This document shows, in pieces, positions 1 to 7,389 of a stretch of DNA of 12,435 bases. The stretch lies in the NCBI GenBank assembly GCA_002450755.1, contig DKAI01000189.1, positions 1-12,435 of the forward strand, given 5' to 3'. The DNA comes from Deltaproteobacteria bacterium UBA6930 (GTDB taxonomy: Bacteria > Myxococcota_A > UBA9160 > UBA6930). The stretch's first letter is position 1. Every line of letters begins with the position of its first letter. The position numbers were made by a program, and so were the translations under genes. The notes under the pieces were generated by a model that made no database searches, had not been told where the DNA came from, and saw nothing but the letters and a program-made list of their open reading frames with translations.

Positions 1-936
1 TAGTCCTGCGTGGTGGAGTCCAATGCCATTTGATAAGAATTTTTTGATGTGCTTTCCATAAGGAGTGTCGAAAGTCGCGACCTTCAAGGTATCTTTTAAG
101 ATCTGTTTTTCTTCTTTCCCGATAAGTTTGGCGCTTGTTAATGCGCGTGCAAATCTTGCGCAGTCACGCTGAGTAAAACTGACGACGTATATAGGTGAGC
201 GTCGATCGTGACATAAATCTTCTACAGTCTGGCGTAAAGGTGTCTTGCTGTATGCAAAATCGAGAGGTACCGGGCGTATATCCGACCAGATATGTCGCAC
301 ATCTCTTTTAGAATCGCTTTGAAGTCTCTCTTCTATGGAAGCAGTGTTTCCAAGAGTGGCAGACATGAGCAGGAATTGACTTTTTGGGAGAAGTAAGAGG
401 GGCAGCTCCCACGCGATGCCTCTATCGCGGTCTCCGTAGTAATGGAACTCGTCCATTACTACATAATCAGCATCCGTATGCTCACCTTGGCGTAGAGACA
501 TATTCGAAAGTACTTCCGCAGTACAGCAGATAATAGGAGCGGACCAGTTAATGCTTGCATCTCCCGTAAGCATTCCAACATTTTCTTCCCCAAAGAGTTC
601 ACATAAAGAAAAAAATTTTTCGCTCACTAATGCTTTAATAGGAGCGGTATAAAATGACCGTCTTCCTTCGCACATTGCTTTGAAATGCAATCCCAAGGCT
701 ACAAGTGATTTACCCGACCCCGTAGGTGTTTCAAGAACGACATGATTTCCACTGATTAGTTGCAGTAACGCCTCTTCCTGGGCTGGGTAGGGTTCTATGC
801 CGGTTGTTTTTACCCAGTCGAGAAATTGATCGAAAATTTCATTTCCATCTTGAGCATATCTTGAGGAAGTAACCCGTTTTAAAAGATCAGCATTATTAGA
901 GACTAATTTATAGTCATTGGGAAACTCGACTGACAC
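1..936 (-). CDS. Ski2-like DEAD/DEAH-box helicase (DUF3516 type), partial
   Basis: The reading frame is open from 936 to the left edge (312 codons), so only the N-terminal part is present. It is a superfamily 2 NTP-dependent nucleic-acid helicase. Visible motifs, in order: Walker A PTGSGKS (residues 71-77), motif Ia TAPIKAL (97-103), TGD (124-126), motif II DEFHYYGD (162-169), motif III SAT (192-194), and the start of the second RecA domain with GIGLHHAGL (304-312), typical of Ski2-like enzymes. The DEFHYYGD variant is what I associate with DUF3516 helicases; the C-terminal DUF3516 region would lie outside the window. The start is taken as GTG at 936, because the first in-frame ATG lies after Walker A. 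That places it 1 bp past the serC stop, so the two are probably co-transcribed and translationally coupled. The substrate (RNA or DNA) cannot be told from this. The family call is strong, the cellular role unknown. Confidence 0.87.
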   Translation of the reverse strand, partial: MSVEFPNDYKLVSNNADLLKRVTSSRYAQDGNEIFDQFLDWVKTTGIEPYPAQEEALLQLISGNHVVLETPTGSGKSLVALGLHFKAMCEGRRSFYTAPIKALVSEKFFSLCELFGEENVGMLTGDASINWSAPIICCTAEVLSNMSLRQGEHTDADYVVMDEFHYYGDRDRGIAWELPLLLLPKSQFLLMSATLGNTASIEERLQSDSKRDVRHIWSDIRPVPLDFAYSKTPLRQTVEDLCHDRRSPIYVVSFTQRDCARFARALTSAKLIGKEEKQILKDTLKVATFDTPYGKHIKKFLSNGIGLHHAGL

Positions 937-937
937 A

Positions 938-2026
938 TTAACCGCGCTTCGCAGAAAATTCTTGCATAAATTTTGCTAGCTCTTTGCAACCATTTTCTGG
1001 GAATGCGTTGTAAATACTTGCCCGCATTCCACCAACAGATCGGTGCCCTTTAAGGTTATGAAAGCCATTTCTTTCAGCTTCGAAAAGGAAAAGTTTATCC
1101 AATTCAGGGGTAGACGTTTTGAAGGTTATATTCATAACCGATCGGCTATCAACTTGAGCGGTGCCCTGGTAAAAATGACTTTCATCGATCACATCGTAAA
1201 TCACTTGAGCTTTTTTGTTGTTTCGTGTTTCGATGGCATCGAGACCTCCCTCCCTTAAAATCCATTGAAAAACTCGATCCATCATAAATATCCCAAATAC
1301 CGGTGGGGTGTTATAAAGAGAGTTTGTTTCGGCAAAAGTTGAATAGCGAAGCATCTTCGGAAGAGGCCGATCAACTCGGGAGATGAGATCATCTCGTATG
1401 ATGACTAGGGTAACTCCCGCGGGACCTAGGTTCTTTTGTGCACCGGCATATATGAGGCCGTATTTTTCTATATTAAGCTTTCGAGAGAAAATATCACTTG
1501 AGGCGTCACATACGAGAGGTACGTTGGGGGGACAAGGAGGCTCCTCCTTCCACTGGGTACCGAAAATCGTATTATTTGAAGTGTAATGAACGTAGTCTGG
1601 ATTGCTGCTAGGTCGTAACGAGTTCTGAGGTGGAATCCGATCGAAGTTAGAATCGCTTGAACTCCCTGAGATATGAATGCGGCCGTAGATCCTAGCTTCC
1701 GCTACGGCTTTTTTAGACCAACTGCCAGTTTCGAGGTAATCCGCGACTCCTTCTTCTCGAAGTAAATTCGCAGCGACCATGGCGAATTGGAGAGTTGCCC
1801 CTCCTTGGAGGAAAAGAACGTGAAAATTGTCTGGAATTTTGGCTATCGATCGACATCCTCTAACAGCAGACTCAATGATGTGGCCGAAAGAGTCTCCTCG
1901 ATGGCTATGTTCTAAGAGACCAATCCCAGTTTGTGAAAGATCAAGTATGGCGTGGCTCGCTTCTTCGAGAACCTCCTCCGGTAGGATAGCTGGGCCTGCA
2001 CTAAAATTTAGTTTTCGGTTACTCAC
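938..2026 (-). CDS. serC: Phosphoserine aminotransferase SerC
   Basis: This is a PLP-dependent class V aminotransferase that converts 3-phosphohydroxypyruvate and glutamate to phosphoserine in serine biosynthesis; the same family can serve the pyridoxal phosphate pathway. Seen: N-terminal NFSAGPAILP (residues 7-16), LFLQGGATLQF (71-81), GSWSKKA (101-107), YTSNNTIFGTQW (148-159) and the PLP-lysine motif YAGAQKNLGPAG, with Lys198 at the same number as in E. coli SerC. The frame is open back to 2101, but I choose GTG at 2026. It gives 362 residues, the usual family length, starts just before the conserved NFSAGPA, and has GGAG five bases upstream. The helicase gene follows directly. No serA or serB is in the window. 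QGGATLQF resembles versions outside enteric bacteria. Cytoplasmic; function confident. Confidence 0.95.
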   Translation of the reverse strand: MSNRKLNFSAGPAILPEEVLEEASHAILDLSQTGIGLLEHSHRGDSFGHIIESAVRGCRSIAKIPDNFHVLFLQGGATLQFAMVAANLLREEGVADYLETGSWSKKAVAEARIYGRIHISGSSSDSNFDRIPPQNSLRPSSNPDYVHYTSNNTIFGTQWKEEPPCPPNVPLVCDASSDIFSRKLNIEKYGLIYAGAQKNLGPAGVTLVIIRDDLISRVDRPLPKMLRYSTFAETNSLYNTPPVFGIFMMDRVFQWILREGGLDAIETRNNKKAQVIYDVIDESHFYQGTAQVDSRSVMNITFKTSTPELDKLFLFEAERNGFHNLKGHRSVGGMRASIYNAFPENGCKELAKFMQEFSAKRG

Positions 2027-2367
2027 GGCCACTCCAATAGATCTTCTCTCAGTTTCCGCGGAATATCTCGCGGGGCCTGAAGATAAGTAGGTATTTCGCA
2101 TAAGTGTAATGAAACGTACATAGGACTCTTTATCTACAAACCCGTAGGGAAAGCAACCAGTTCTTCCATAGTTTCCTGAGTTTGCTAGAAATGCTTCTTA
2201 TGTCCAGGTTCTGTACATTACTGGATCAGAATTTGCCAGCTCGCCGAGAATTTCTCAGTTTAAAAGGATTTCCAGAGCCGAGAAGTTTAGACCTAGCATC
2301 TGTAGCAGAGCTGGGCAACGAAGACGCTTAGCTCGAACCTTTTCAGCTTAGGGCAGGAGGAACTCAA
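2027..2367. other. Divergent intergenic region with a possible small ORF or interrupted 5' end
   Basis: This 341-bp stretch separates serC (leftward) from the 121-residue gene (rightward), so promoters for both should lie here. I see no convincing sigma-70 box pair on either strand. On the plus strand, the frame of the next gene is open from 2113 to a TAG at 2329-2331, and after that TAG it continues open into the gene at 2368. ATG codons at 2191 and 2200 would give 46 or 43 residues, but neither has a good Shine-Dalgarno sequence. The translation (containing FLSLKGFPEP and SLDLASVAELG) looks protein-like but matches nothing I know. It could be a leader ORF, the remains of a longer N-terminus, or chance. 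Confidence 0.4.
2355..2360 (+). promoter_or_regulatory. Strong Shine-Dalgarno AGGAGG selecting a TTG start
   Basis: AGGAGG ends seven bases before the TTG at 2368. This near-perfect site is the reason for choosing a TTG start for the 121-residue gene, since there is no in-frame ATG between the TAG at 2329 and this point. Confidence 0.65.
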
Positions 2368-2733
2368 TTGGATAGCCTACCACTTCTGGAAGCGGTTGCT
2401 TTAAATCGCGGAATCCTCTTAAGATGTTCTGGGAAAGCTCACGCCAACCGTAGTAGGCGTCTACGGTTAACTTTTGACATAGGAATAGTTGAACCACGTG
2501 CAGAGGGCTCCCGCTTGAGCTTTGAAGTTTCTACAAGAGAGCCTGAACCGACAAGTCTGAATGTGTGGGATGAAGAAGAACCTTGGTGGAAGGTTTTAGG
2601 GCATCCGCTGGTACTTGTAGAGGAGCACGCTAATGAATGTGTTCGCCTCCAATGGCGCCATAATGACGACAATCCAAAAATTATTGAACTTTCTGCGAAG
2701 AATGACTTCGTTCTGGCGAAAGAAATCTTATGA
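2368..2733 (+). CDS. Hypothetical protein, 121 residues, paired with a histidine phosphatase
   Basis: I do not recognise this family. The product is soluble-looking, with no signal peptide or membrane segment. The N-terminal part is basic (NRSRRLRLTF, about residues 27-36); the middle is acidic and aromatic (WDEEEPWWKVLGHPL, about 67-81), followed by a W-R-H-N-D-D stretch near 95-100. There is one tryptophan pair and no obvious cysteine-pair metal site. It starts with TTG behind a strong AGGAGG. Its TGA overlaps the ATG of the next gene in an ATGA junction, so it is almost certainly co-translated with the phosphatase and may act with it. The opposite strand also has an open frame over 2439-2759, but the Shine-Dalgarno sequence and the ATGA coupling favour the plus strand. 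The same frame is open upstream except for one TAG, so the N-terminus is uncertain. Confidence 0.7.
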   Translation: MDSLPLLEAVALNRGILLRCSGKAHANRSRRLRLTFDIGIVEPRAEGSRLSFEVSTREPEPTSLNVWDEEEPWWKVLGHPLVLVEEHANECVRLQWRHNDDNPKIIELSAKNDFVLAKEIL

Positions 2734-3335
2734 CAAGTCATTTTCTTATTATCCGCCATGGCGAGACAGAATTTAATGCGACCAGGGTTATTCAGACCCC
2801 GGACGTCCCGCTTTCAGATGTCGGTAAAGCCCAGGCGCGTCGCCTAGCCGAGCATTTGGAGAACTTGTCGCCAACGCTCATTTTGACAAGTGATTATCAG
2901 CGAGCTTTAGATACTACTTCTCAAATCGTAAAATTAACTGGTGTACCTGTTAGGAAGTCACCACTTCTCAGGGAAAGAAATTTCGGCGATTGGCGTGGGA
3001 CACCCTATGCAGAGCTAGATTTCGATCCATTTGATCCTGACCGAATCCCCCCTGGAGGAGAAAGCTGGGCCGACTTCGATGTGCGTGTAGAATCCGCATT
3101 TGACTATATTTGTAACGTTGCAGGGAGCTTGGAAGGACGACTAGTAGTTGTAACCCATGGTCTCGTTTGCAAAGCCCTAACGAACAACCATTTCAATTCT
3201 GGAAAAAACATAATTGATGAGCCTTGGGCAAATACGTCAGTAACTGAAGTAATGGGACCTCCTTGGGAATTTCTTCGGATAAACTGCACCGATCATCTTG
3301 TAGAATCTCCCTCCGACAAAGGAGGAATTGCATAA
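2730..3335 (+). CDS. Histidine phosphatase family protein (phosphoglycerate mutase-like)
   Basis: This 201-residue enzyme belongs to the histidine phosphatase superfamily (branch 1), which hydrolyses or transfers phosphate through a phosphohistidine. Seen: RHGET at residues 9-13 with nucleophile His10; TSDYQRAL with Arg58; RERNFGDWRG with Glu82, the likely proton donor; PGGES (109-112 region); and VVTHG with the second catalytic histidine His143. The complete set of catalytic residues argues for an active enzyme. Length and the E-R-N-F-G-D-W pattern fit small phosphatases such as CobC- or GpmB-like members. With no cobalamin or glycolysis genes nearby, the substrate cannot be assigned. The start ATG overlaps the TGA of the preceding gene. 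Its stop lies 3 bp from the stop of the convergent VOC gene. Confidence 0.9.
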   Translation: MTSHFLIIRHGETEFNATRVIQTPDVPLSDVGKAQARRLAEHLENLSPTLILTSDYQRALDTTSQIVKLTGVPVRKSPLLRERNFGDWRGTPYAELDFDPFDPDRIPPGGESWADFDVRVESAFDYICNVAGSLEGRLVVVTHGLVCKALTNNHFNSGKNIIDEPWANTSVTEVMGPPWEFLRINCTDHLVESPSDKGGIA

Positions 3336-3338
3336 GTT

Positions 3339-4115
3339 TTACTTGTCGTGGAGATAGAACCGAGTTCCGCAGATATCGACACGGTCCTCCGAGAAATCAC
3401 AATTTCGCTCCCGAGCTTTTTCTAGTATATAGTCACGGTCGGCGACCAAGATATCCAACCCTCCTAATCCCGGACCTCTTCCATCATTAACTTCAACGAA
3501 TCTTATTTTTACATTGTTCAGCTCGATATATATCTCGTTTGTCGTTTCTACTACATCAAGGTCAGTAATTGAACCCCAAAGTTTTGCGAGACCTAGAGGA
3601 TCATAGCTTTGCAGTTCTACGCCTAGGTAGTCGACTGTGACATCTTGTTTGATTTTATCTTTCCACTCTAATCCGTTTGCAGGCATCCAGTTGCCTTGAA
3701 AATCTTCAAATTTATCGTATTCGATTTCTAAAAACGCTGCCTTAAGGTCTGCTGGATGGAGTTGACAAATATTCCATCCGTCTTGTTCAGATTCGTGAGC
3801 AATCCTTATACCTAAGTCAACTGCTTTCTGGCGGATAGCGCGCTGGTTTTCAAAAGTATCTGCTTGAGTGATTACCATGTAGCCACCATCACCGGATCGC
3901 CTCTCGAGATAGCGTCCTCCCGCTGTATTTTCTTTGATTGGCGATACAACTTCGAGAAAATTTCTACCTATAGACATTAAGTTGTTCTCTAGACCAAACA
4001 TTTCTACCTCGGGATCTACATAGCAAGAGTTAATTCCGAGAATATCAGTGAGATTTTTTACTGAAGAATCAAGGTTGTGAGCGACAAGGCAGATTTGGCG
4101 AAGTTGAATAGTCAT
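3339..4115 (-). CDS. VOC superfamily (glyoxalase/dioxygenase-fold) protein
   Basis: The 258-residue product looks like two vicinal-oxygen-chelate modules. The N-terminal module starts with IRQ/LRQICLVAHNLD-type strand and helix (residues 5-16) and contains FLEVVSPI (53-60), a typical closing strand with a glutamate. A later half (about 160-258) has YLGVELQSYDPLGLAKLWGSI and IRFVEVNDG. Candidate metal ligands are His13, Glu55, His120 and Glu130, by analogy only. The family covers glyoxalase I, extradiol dioxygenases, methylmalonyl-CoA epimerase and resistance proteins; I cannot pick among these. The ATG at 4115 has AGGAG nine bases upstream, partly within the end of the racemase gene 14 bp away, so the two form an operon. 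That context hints at action on an acyl-CoA or related metabolite, but this is inference. Confidence 0.8.
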   Translation of the reverse strand: MTIQLRQICLVAHNLDSSVKNLTDILGINSCYVDPEVEMFGLENNLMSIGRNFLEVVSPIKENTAGGRYLERRSGDGGYMVITQADTFENQRAIRQKAVDLGIRIAHESEQDGWNICQLHPADLKAAFLEIEYDKFEDFQGNWMPANGLEWKDKIKQDVTVDYLGVELQSYDPLGLAKLWGSITDLDVVETTNEIYIELNNVKIRFVEVNDGRGPGLGGLDILVADRDYILEKARERNCDFSEDRVDICGTRFYLHDK

Positions 4116-4129
4116 TTAGAATTGAACTC

Positions 4130-5269
4130 CTAAAAAATCGTATTGCTCTCTCGAAGATTTTTTATTTCTTCATCAGAGAAGCCCCAATCAGAGAGAGTAT
4201 TTTCTGTATGTTGACCTGGGTGGGGAGGAGGGAGATCTAGTGATGGTTCTGTACGGCTAAACCGGGGTGCTGGAGCGGGTTGCATTTTTCCGAAATGTGA
4301 AACAAAAGTTTCTCGATGGACATTTTGAGGATGTACGTACGCCTCCTCAGAAGTTAGGACTGGAGCGAAGCATATATCACTTCCTTCCATTATCTCGCAC
4401 CATTCGTCTCGGGTTTTCTTAGCAAATATACCCTGAAGCTTCTTTTTTAGTTTAGGCCACTCTTTAACATCATTTTGATCGGGTAATTCTTCAGGAGATA
4501 TTTCAGTTTTCTCGAGCAACTCAGCATAAAACTGTGGCTCTATAGATCCAATCGAAATAAATTTTTGATCCTTAGTTTCGTAAACGTTATAGAAATGAGA
4601 TCCTGTATCTAATGCATTTGTTCCGCGTTTCTCACTCCACCGCTTCCCTTGCTGAAGAGAATGTACCATTGTTGCTAAGATTGCTGATCCATCTGTCATT
4701 GCCGCATCAACAACTTGCCCCTTACCAGAGCTGGACCTTTCAACCAAAGCCGTGGTTATGCCAAAGGCGAGAAGCATTCCACCGCCACCAAAATCTCCAA
4801 TCAAATTTAAGGGAGGGACTGGCGCATCGCCTTCGCGCCCGAGGTAATTTAGAACCCCAGAAAGAGCGATGTAGTTAATATCGTGCCCAGCAGCATGAGC
4901 GATAGGCCCTTCCTGTCCCCAGCCTGTCATTCTCCCATAAATCAAGGTTTTGTTCCTTGCCATGCAAACATCAGGACCTAACCCAAGCCGTTCCATGACA
5001 CCCGGTCGAAATCCCTCCAAAAGAACGTCACTCTTGCCAATAAGACGAAGAGCAGCCTGAATGCCTTCAGAACTTTTTAGATCCAACGCTATACTTCTCC
5101 GGCCTCGATTTAACAGATCCCCTGAGGGCCTACTTCCGTCACGTCTCTTGGCAGGAATTCGATCGATCCGGATCACGTCAGCACCCATATCTGCCAACAT
5201 CATCGCCGCGAACGGTCCCGGGCCGATGCCGGCGAACTCCACAACACGAATTCCTTTTAATGGTCCCAT
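4130..5269 (-). CDS. Alpha-methylacyl-CoA racemase family (family III CoA-transferase fold)
   Basis: The 379-residue protein belongs to the CaiB/BaiF fold and specifically resembles alpha-methylacyl-CoA racemase, which inverts the 2-methyl centre of branched acyl-CoAs so they can be beta-oxidised. Seen: GIRVVEFAGIGPGPFAAMML (6-25), GADVIRIDR (29-37), LEGFRPGVMERLGLG (84-98), AGHDINYIALSG (127-138) and VPPLNLIGDFGGG (151-163). From memory, the Mycobacterium tuberculosis racemase uses His126, Asp156 and Glu241; the matching residues here are His129, Asp159 and Glu244, a constant offset of three. That supports racemase over CoA transferase. Length is close to the usual 360-380. The ATG has GAGGA upstream. 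The VOC gene follows in the same transcript. Cytoplasmic; a link to methyl-branched lipids made by the neighbouring cluster is possible but unproven. Confidence 0.9.
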   Translation of the reverse strand: MGPLKGIRVVEFAGIGPGPFAAMMLADMGADVIRIDRIPAKRRDGSRPSGDLLNRGRRSIALDLKSSEGIQAALRLIGKSDVLLEGFRPGVMERLGLGPDVCMARNKTLIYGRMTGWGQEGPIAHAAGHDINYIALSGVLNYLGREGDAPVPPLNLIGDFGGGGMLLAFGITTALVERSSSGKGQVVDAAMTDGSAILATMVHSLQQGKRWSEKRGTNALDTGSHFYNVYETKDQKFISIGSIEPQFYAELLEKTEISPEELPDQNDVKEWPKLKKKLQGIFAKKTRDEWCEIMEGSDICFAPVLTSEEAYVHPQNVHRETFVSHFGKMQPAPAPRFSRTEPSLDLPPPHPGQHTENTLSDWGFSDEEIKNLRESNTIF

Positions 5270-5303
5270 AGGCGTTAATCCTCATAATCAGAAGTATCAT
5301 AAA

Positions 5304-5332
5304 CTTGGCTTAGGAACATCCTAAAGTTCAAG
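5304..5332. terminator. Hairpin between the DUF1365 and racemase genes, possible weak terminator
   Basis: CTTG, then TTAGGA, a three-base ACA loop, TCCTAA, then CAAG form a two-part stem with a small internal loop. It lies between the end of the leftward COG2907-DUF1365 operon and the start of the leftward racemase gene. On the plus strand it is followed by cg and six Ts, but no rightward gene ends here. On the minus strand only TTT follows. It may end the DUF1365 transcript weakly or be part of the racemase 5' leader. Confidence 0.3.
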
Positions 5333-5365
5333 CGTTTTTTGGTGCAAGTTAGGCCTAAAAGTCGG

Positions 5366-6142
5366 TTAGTTGGTTCTGCTGTTTTTTCTACCCAGTTGTC
5401 TCGGTTTCGAAATATGCTTAAAGCCTTTAACAAGTAGTTTTAAGGCTTGATAGTGGATAAGAGCAATAACTTTGAAAGTTAGAAAAGGGCGTTTTAAAAA
5501 CGTCGATCTCAACGTTGTTTTATTTAATTCGCTTAGAGAGCCCGTTAAGTTAGTCGCTAGTCTCAAGGAACCGTCCGCATCGTAATAATCTATTGTGAAG
5601 CTTAAGTATTCGTCGTTATCTATGAAGTTAAATTTGTAATTCCCATTGCGTTCTAGAAAAGGAGATACATGAAAGACCTTGTTTGCTTCTAACCAATCAC
5701 TTTCTTCAATGGGTCTCCGGTCTTTGTGAGAACATAAGTATGTGTGAGTTTCACCAAAAGTATTATTTACTTCGGATATTACAGCTCTAAGTTGATCTTG
5801 AGAATCTCGACAAAGCCAAAAACTTACAGGATTAAACCCATAACCAAAGATCCGTGGCATGCAAACTAGAGTAATGGTGCTGGTCTCGGATTCCGGTTTT
5901 TCATTCCCCAATATTTCTTTTGCCCAGACCTCAAGACTGCTTCCGTCACGTTTGCCATGATCTTTTAGATAAAAGCTAGCGGCTCCCCACCGATTCACCT
6001 TGACGACATGATTCAGATAACCATTTTCGATAAACGACAGAGGGAGTACTAAATAAAAGACACGATATCCAAACGTGTTGGTTTTCGAACCTAATCTTTT
6101 GTGAGTGACCTGTGCTTCAAGAAGTTGTAGCTTTAATGCCAT
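5366..6142 (-). CDS. DUF1365 family protein
   Basis: DUF1365 proteins are uncharacterised but regularly sit beside COG2907 flavoproteins and CFA-synthase-like genes in membrane-lipid stress clusters. Family signatures seen: NTFGYRVFYL (22-31), DHGKRDGSSL (61-70), MPRIFGYGFNPVSFW (95-109), EVNNTFGETH (124-133), KVFHVSPF (155-162) and the closing LTFKVIALIHYQALKL (221-236), an amphipathic or membrane-touching helix. Length (258 residues) is normal. The frame is open back to 6235, but the ATG at 6142 is chosen because the homologous region begins there, GGAAAT lies just upstream, and it reduces the overlap with the COG2907 gene to 10 bp. The pair is surely one operon. The reaction is unknown; a role in modifying phospholipid acyl chains, perhaps with the flavoprotein, is inferred from context. 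Confidence 0.92.
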   Translation of the reverse strand: MALKLQLLEAQVTHKRLGSKTNTFGYRVFYLVLPLSFIENGYLNHVVKVNRWGAASFYLKDHGKRDGSSLEVWAKEILGNEKPESETSTITLVCMPRIFGYGFNPVSFWLCRDSQDQLRAVISEVNNTFGETHTYLCSHKDRRPIEESDWLEANKVFHVSPFLERNGNYKFNFIDNDEYLSFTIDYYDADGSLRLATNLTGSLSELNKTTLRSTFLKRPFLTFKVIALIHYQALKLLVKGFKHISKPRQLGRKNSRTN

Positions 6143-7389
6143 GGGATTTCCGCTCCGAGTGCTTGCGCAACTGACATGGCACTTGTAATCCCATCTTCGT
6201 GGAACCCATACCCAGCCCAGGCTCCACAAAACCAAAGTCCATTTTTTCCTTGAATTTCATCAATCTTCTTCTGCGACCTAACGGCTAGCTGATTCAATTC
6301 AGGGTGTTCGAAAACACAATCGTGCCTTATGAGTTCAGTCGCAGGCTCTCGAGCTGGATTGAGGGTAACAATGAAAGGACGAGATGTTTTAAGCGGTTGC
6401 AAATTATTCATCCAGTAGCTTAGGCTTATTGGTCCGTCATCTTTGTGTTGCCGGTTACCAAGATACATCCAACTTGACCAAGAGCCCTTTCTTTTGGACA
6501 TAAAGCTAATGTCTTCGTGGAGCACAACTCTGTTGCGCTGGTACTTTATGTTGCCGAGAATGTTTTCTTCTTCCGGCGTTGGCTTTTCTATTAATTGAAG
6601 AGCCTGATCACTATGACACGCCAAAACAATTTGATCAAACTGATCTTGCGTTCCATTGTCTTCAGTTAAAGTAAGAAATCCTGTTGATCGTGATATGCTT
6701 TTTAGAGTTCTTCCCAGTTGCACGCGATGGCTGAAAGGTTCTGATAATCGCTGTACGTACTCTCTACTTCCACCTTCAACAGTATACCACTGTGGTTGTT
6801 CGCTAATAGACAGCAACCCATGGTTATCAAAGAACTCAATCAATGTATCTGCCGGAAATTCTAACATGCGGCTACTAGGTGTACTCCAAATAGCACCTGA
6901 CATAGGGAGAAGGTAATATTGAGTAAACCATTCTCCGAGATTCAACTCTGCAATACATTCCCCAATAGTACATTCCGAATTTTTTTGTACATATTTCTTC
7001 GCAAATGCGTTGAATCGATAGATGTCTAGGATCATACGAATAAATTGAGGCCTGATAAGATTTCTAGGTTGAGAAAATATATCCAAGAGTCGTTCGGTAC
7101 CGTATTCTAGCCAGCCGTCATCAATACTAACTCCAAAAGACATACTACTTTTTGCGATCGGTATATTTAAATAAGAGAACATTGAGCTCAAATTCGGATA
7201 ATTTTTTTTATTGAAAACAATAAAGCCAATGTCTACTGGAATTTTGTCTCCTTCCGTTTCAATCTCGATTGTGCAGCTATGCCCTCCCAAGTAGTCGTTC
7301 TTTTCGTAAACCGTAATCTCATGGTACGGCTGGAGCAAAAAAGCCGTGGAGAGGCCTGAGATACCTGTTCCGATAATTGCTATTTTCAC
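6133..7389 (-). CDS. FAD-dependent amine-oxidase-like flavoprotein (COG2907)
   Basis: This 418-residue flavoprotein has an N-terminal dinucleotide-binding motif, GTGISG (7-12), followed by Glu29 at the end of the second strand (VYEKN) and LGGHS (34-38), the usual FAD site of the amine oxidase/phytoene desaturase superfamily. The C-terminal FCGAWAGYGFHEDG (387-400) is the family's second FAD-contacting motif. COG2907 members carry these signatures and typically neighbour DUF1365 and CFA-like genes. A desaturase-type oxidation of membrane-lipid acyl chains is a plausible role, by analogy with the furan fatty acid pathway of Rhodobacter; this is inference. The start is GTG at 7389, because no in-frame ATG fits and the FAD motif begins six residues later. 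It heads a leftward operon with DUF1365 and is divergent from the CFA-like gene. Confidence 0.92.
   Translation of the reverse strand: MKIAIIGTGISGLSTAFLLQPYHEITVYEKNDYLGGHSCTIEIETEGDKIPVDIGFIVFNKKNYPNLSSMFSYLNIPIAKSSMSFGVSIDDGWLEYGTERLLDIFSQPRNLIRPQFIRMILDIYRFNAFAKKYVQKNSECTIGECIAELNLGEWFTQYYLLPMSGAIWSTPSSRMLEFPADTLIEFFDNHGLLSISEQPQWYTVEGGSREYVQRLSEPFSHRVQLGRTLKSISRSTGFLTLTEDNGTQDQFDQIVLACHSDQALQLIEKPTPEEENILGNIKYQRNRVVLHEDISFMSKRKGSWSSWMYLGNRQHKDDGPISLSYWMNNLQPLKTSRPFIVTLNPAREPATELIRHDCVFEHPELNQLAVRSQKKIDEIQGKNGLWFCGAWAGYGFHEDGITSAMSVAQALGAEIPWH

Noticed and set aside
2027..2101. N-terminal 25-residue extension of SerC using an upstream start
   Set aside because: GTG at 2026 has GGAG five bases upstream, gives the standard 362-residue length and puts the PLP lysine at 198.
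2439..2759. Leftward ORF opposite the 121-residue gene
   Set aside because: It crosses the start of the clear phosphatase gene, and the plus-strand gene has a strong Shine-Dalgarno and an ATGA junction. The strand choice is not absolutely certain.
3310..3325. Hairpin CCTCC-GACAAA-GGAGG at the end of the phosphatase gene
   Set aside because: It lies inside the coding region and lacks a T-run, so a terminator call for the convergent junction is not supported.
5349..5358. Ten-base palindrome TTAGGCCTAA after the DUF1365 gene
   Set aside because: Short, no T-run and no second copy noticed; not enough for a terminator or operator call.
6143..6235. Longer DUF1365 product starting inside the COG2907 gene
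   Set aside because: The extension would overlap the upstream gene by 103 bp and has no family match; the ATG at 6142 with GGAAAT fits the family N-terminus.
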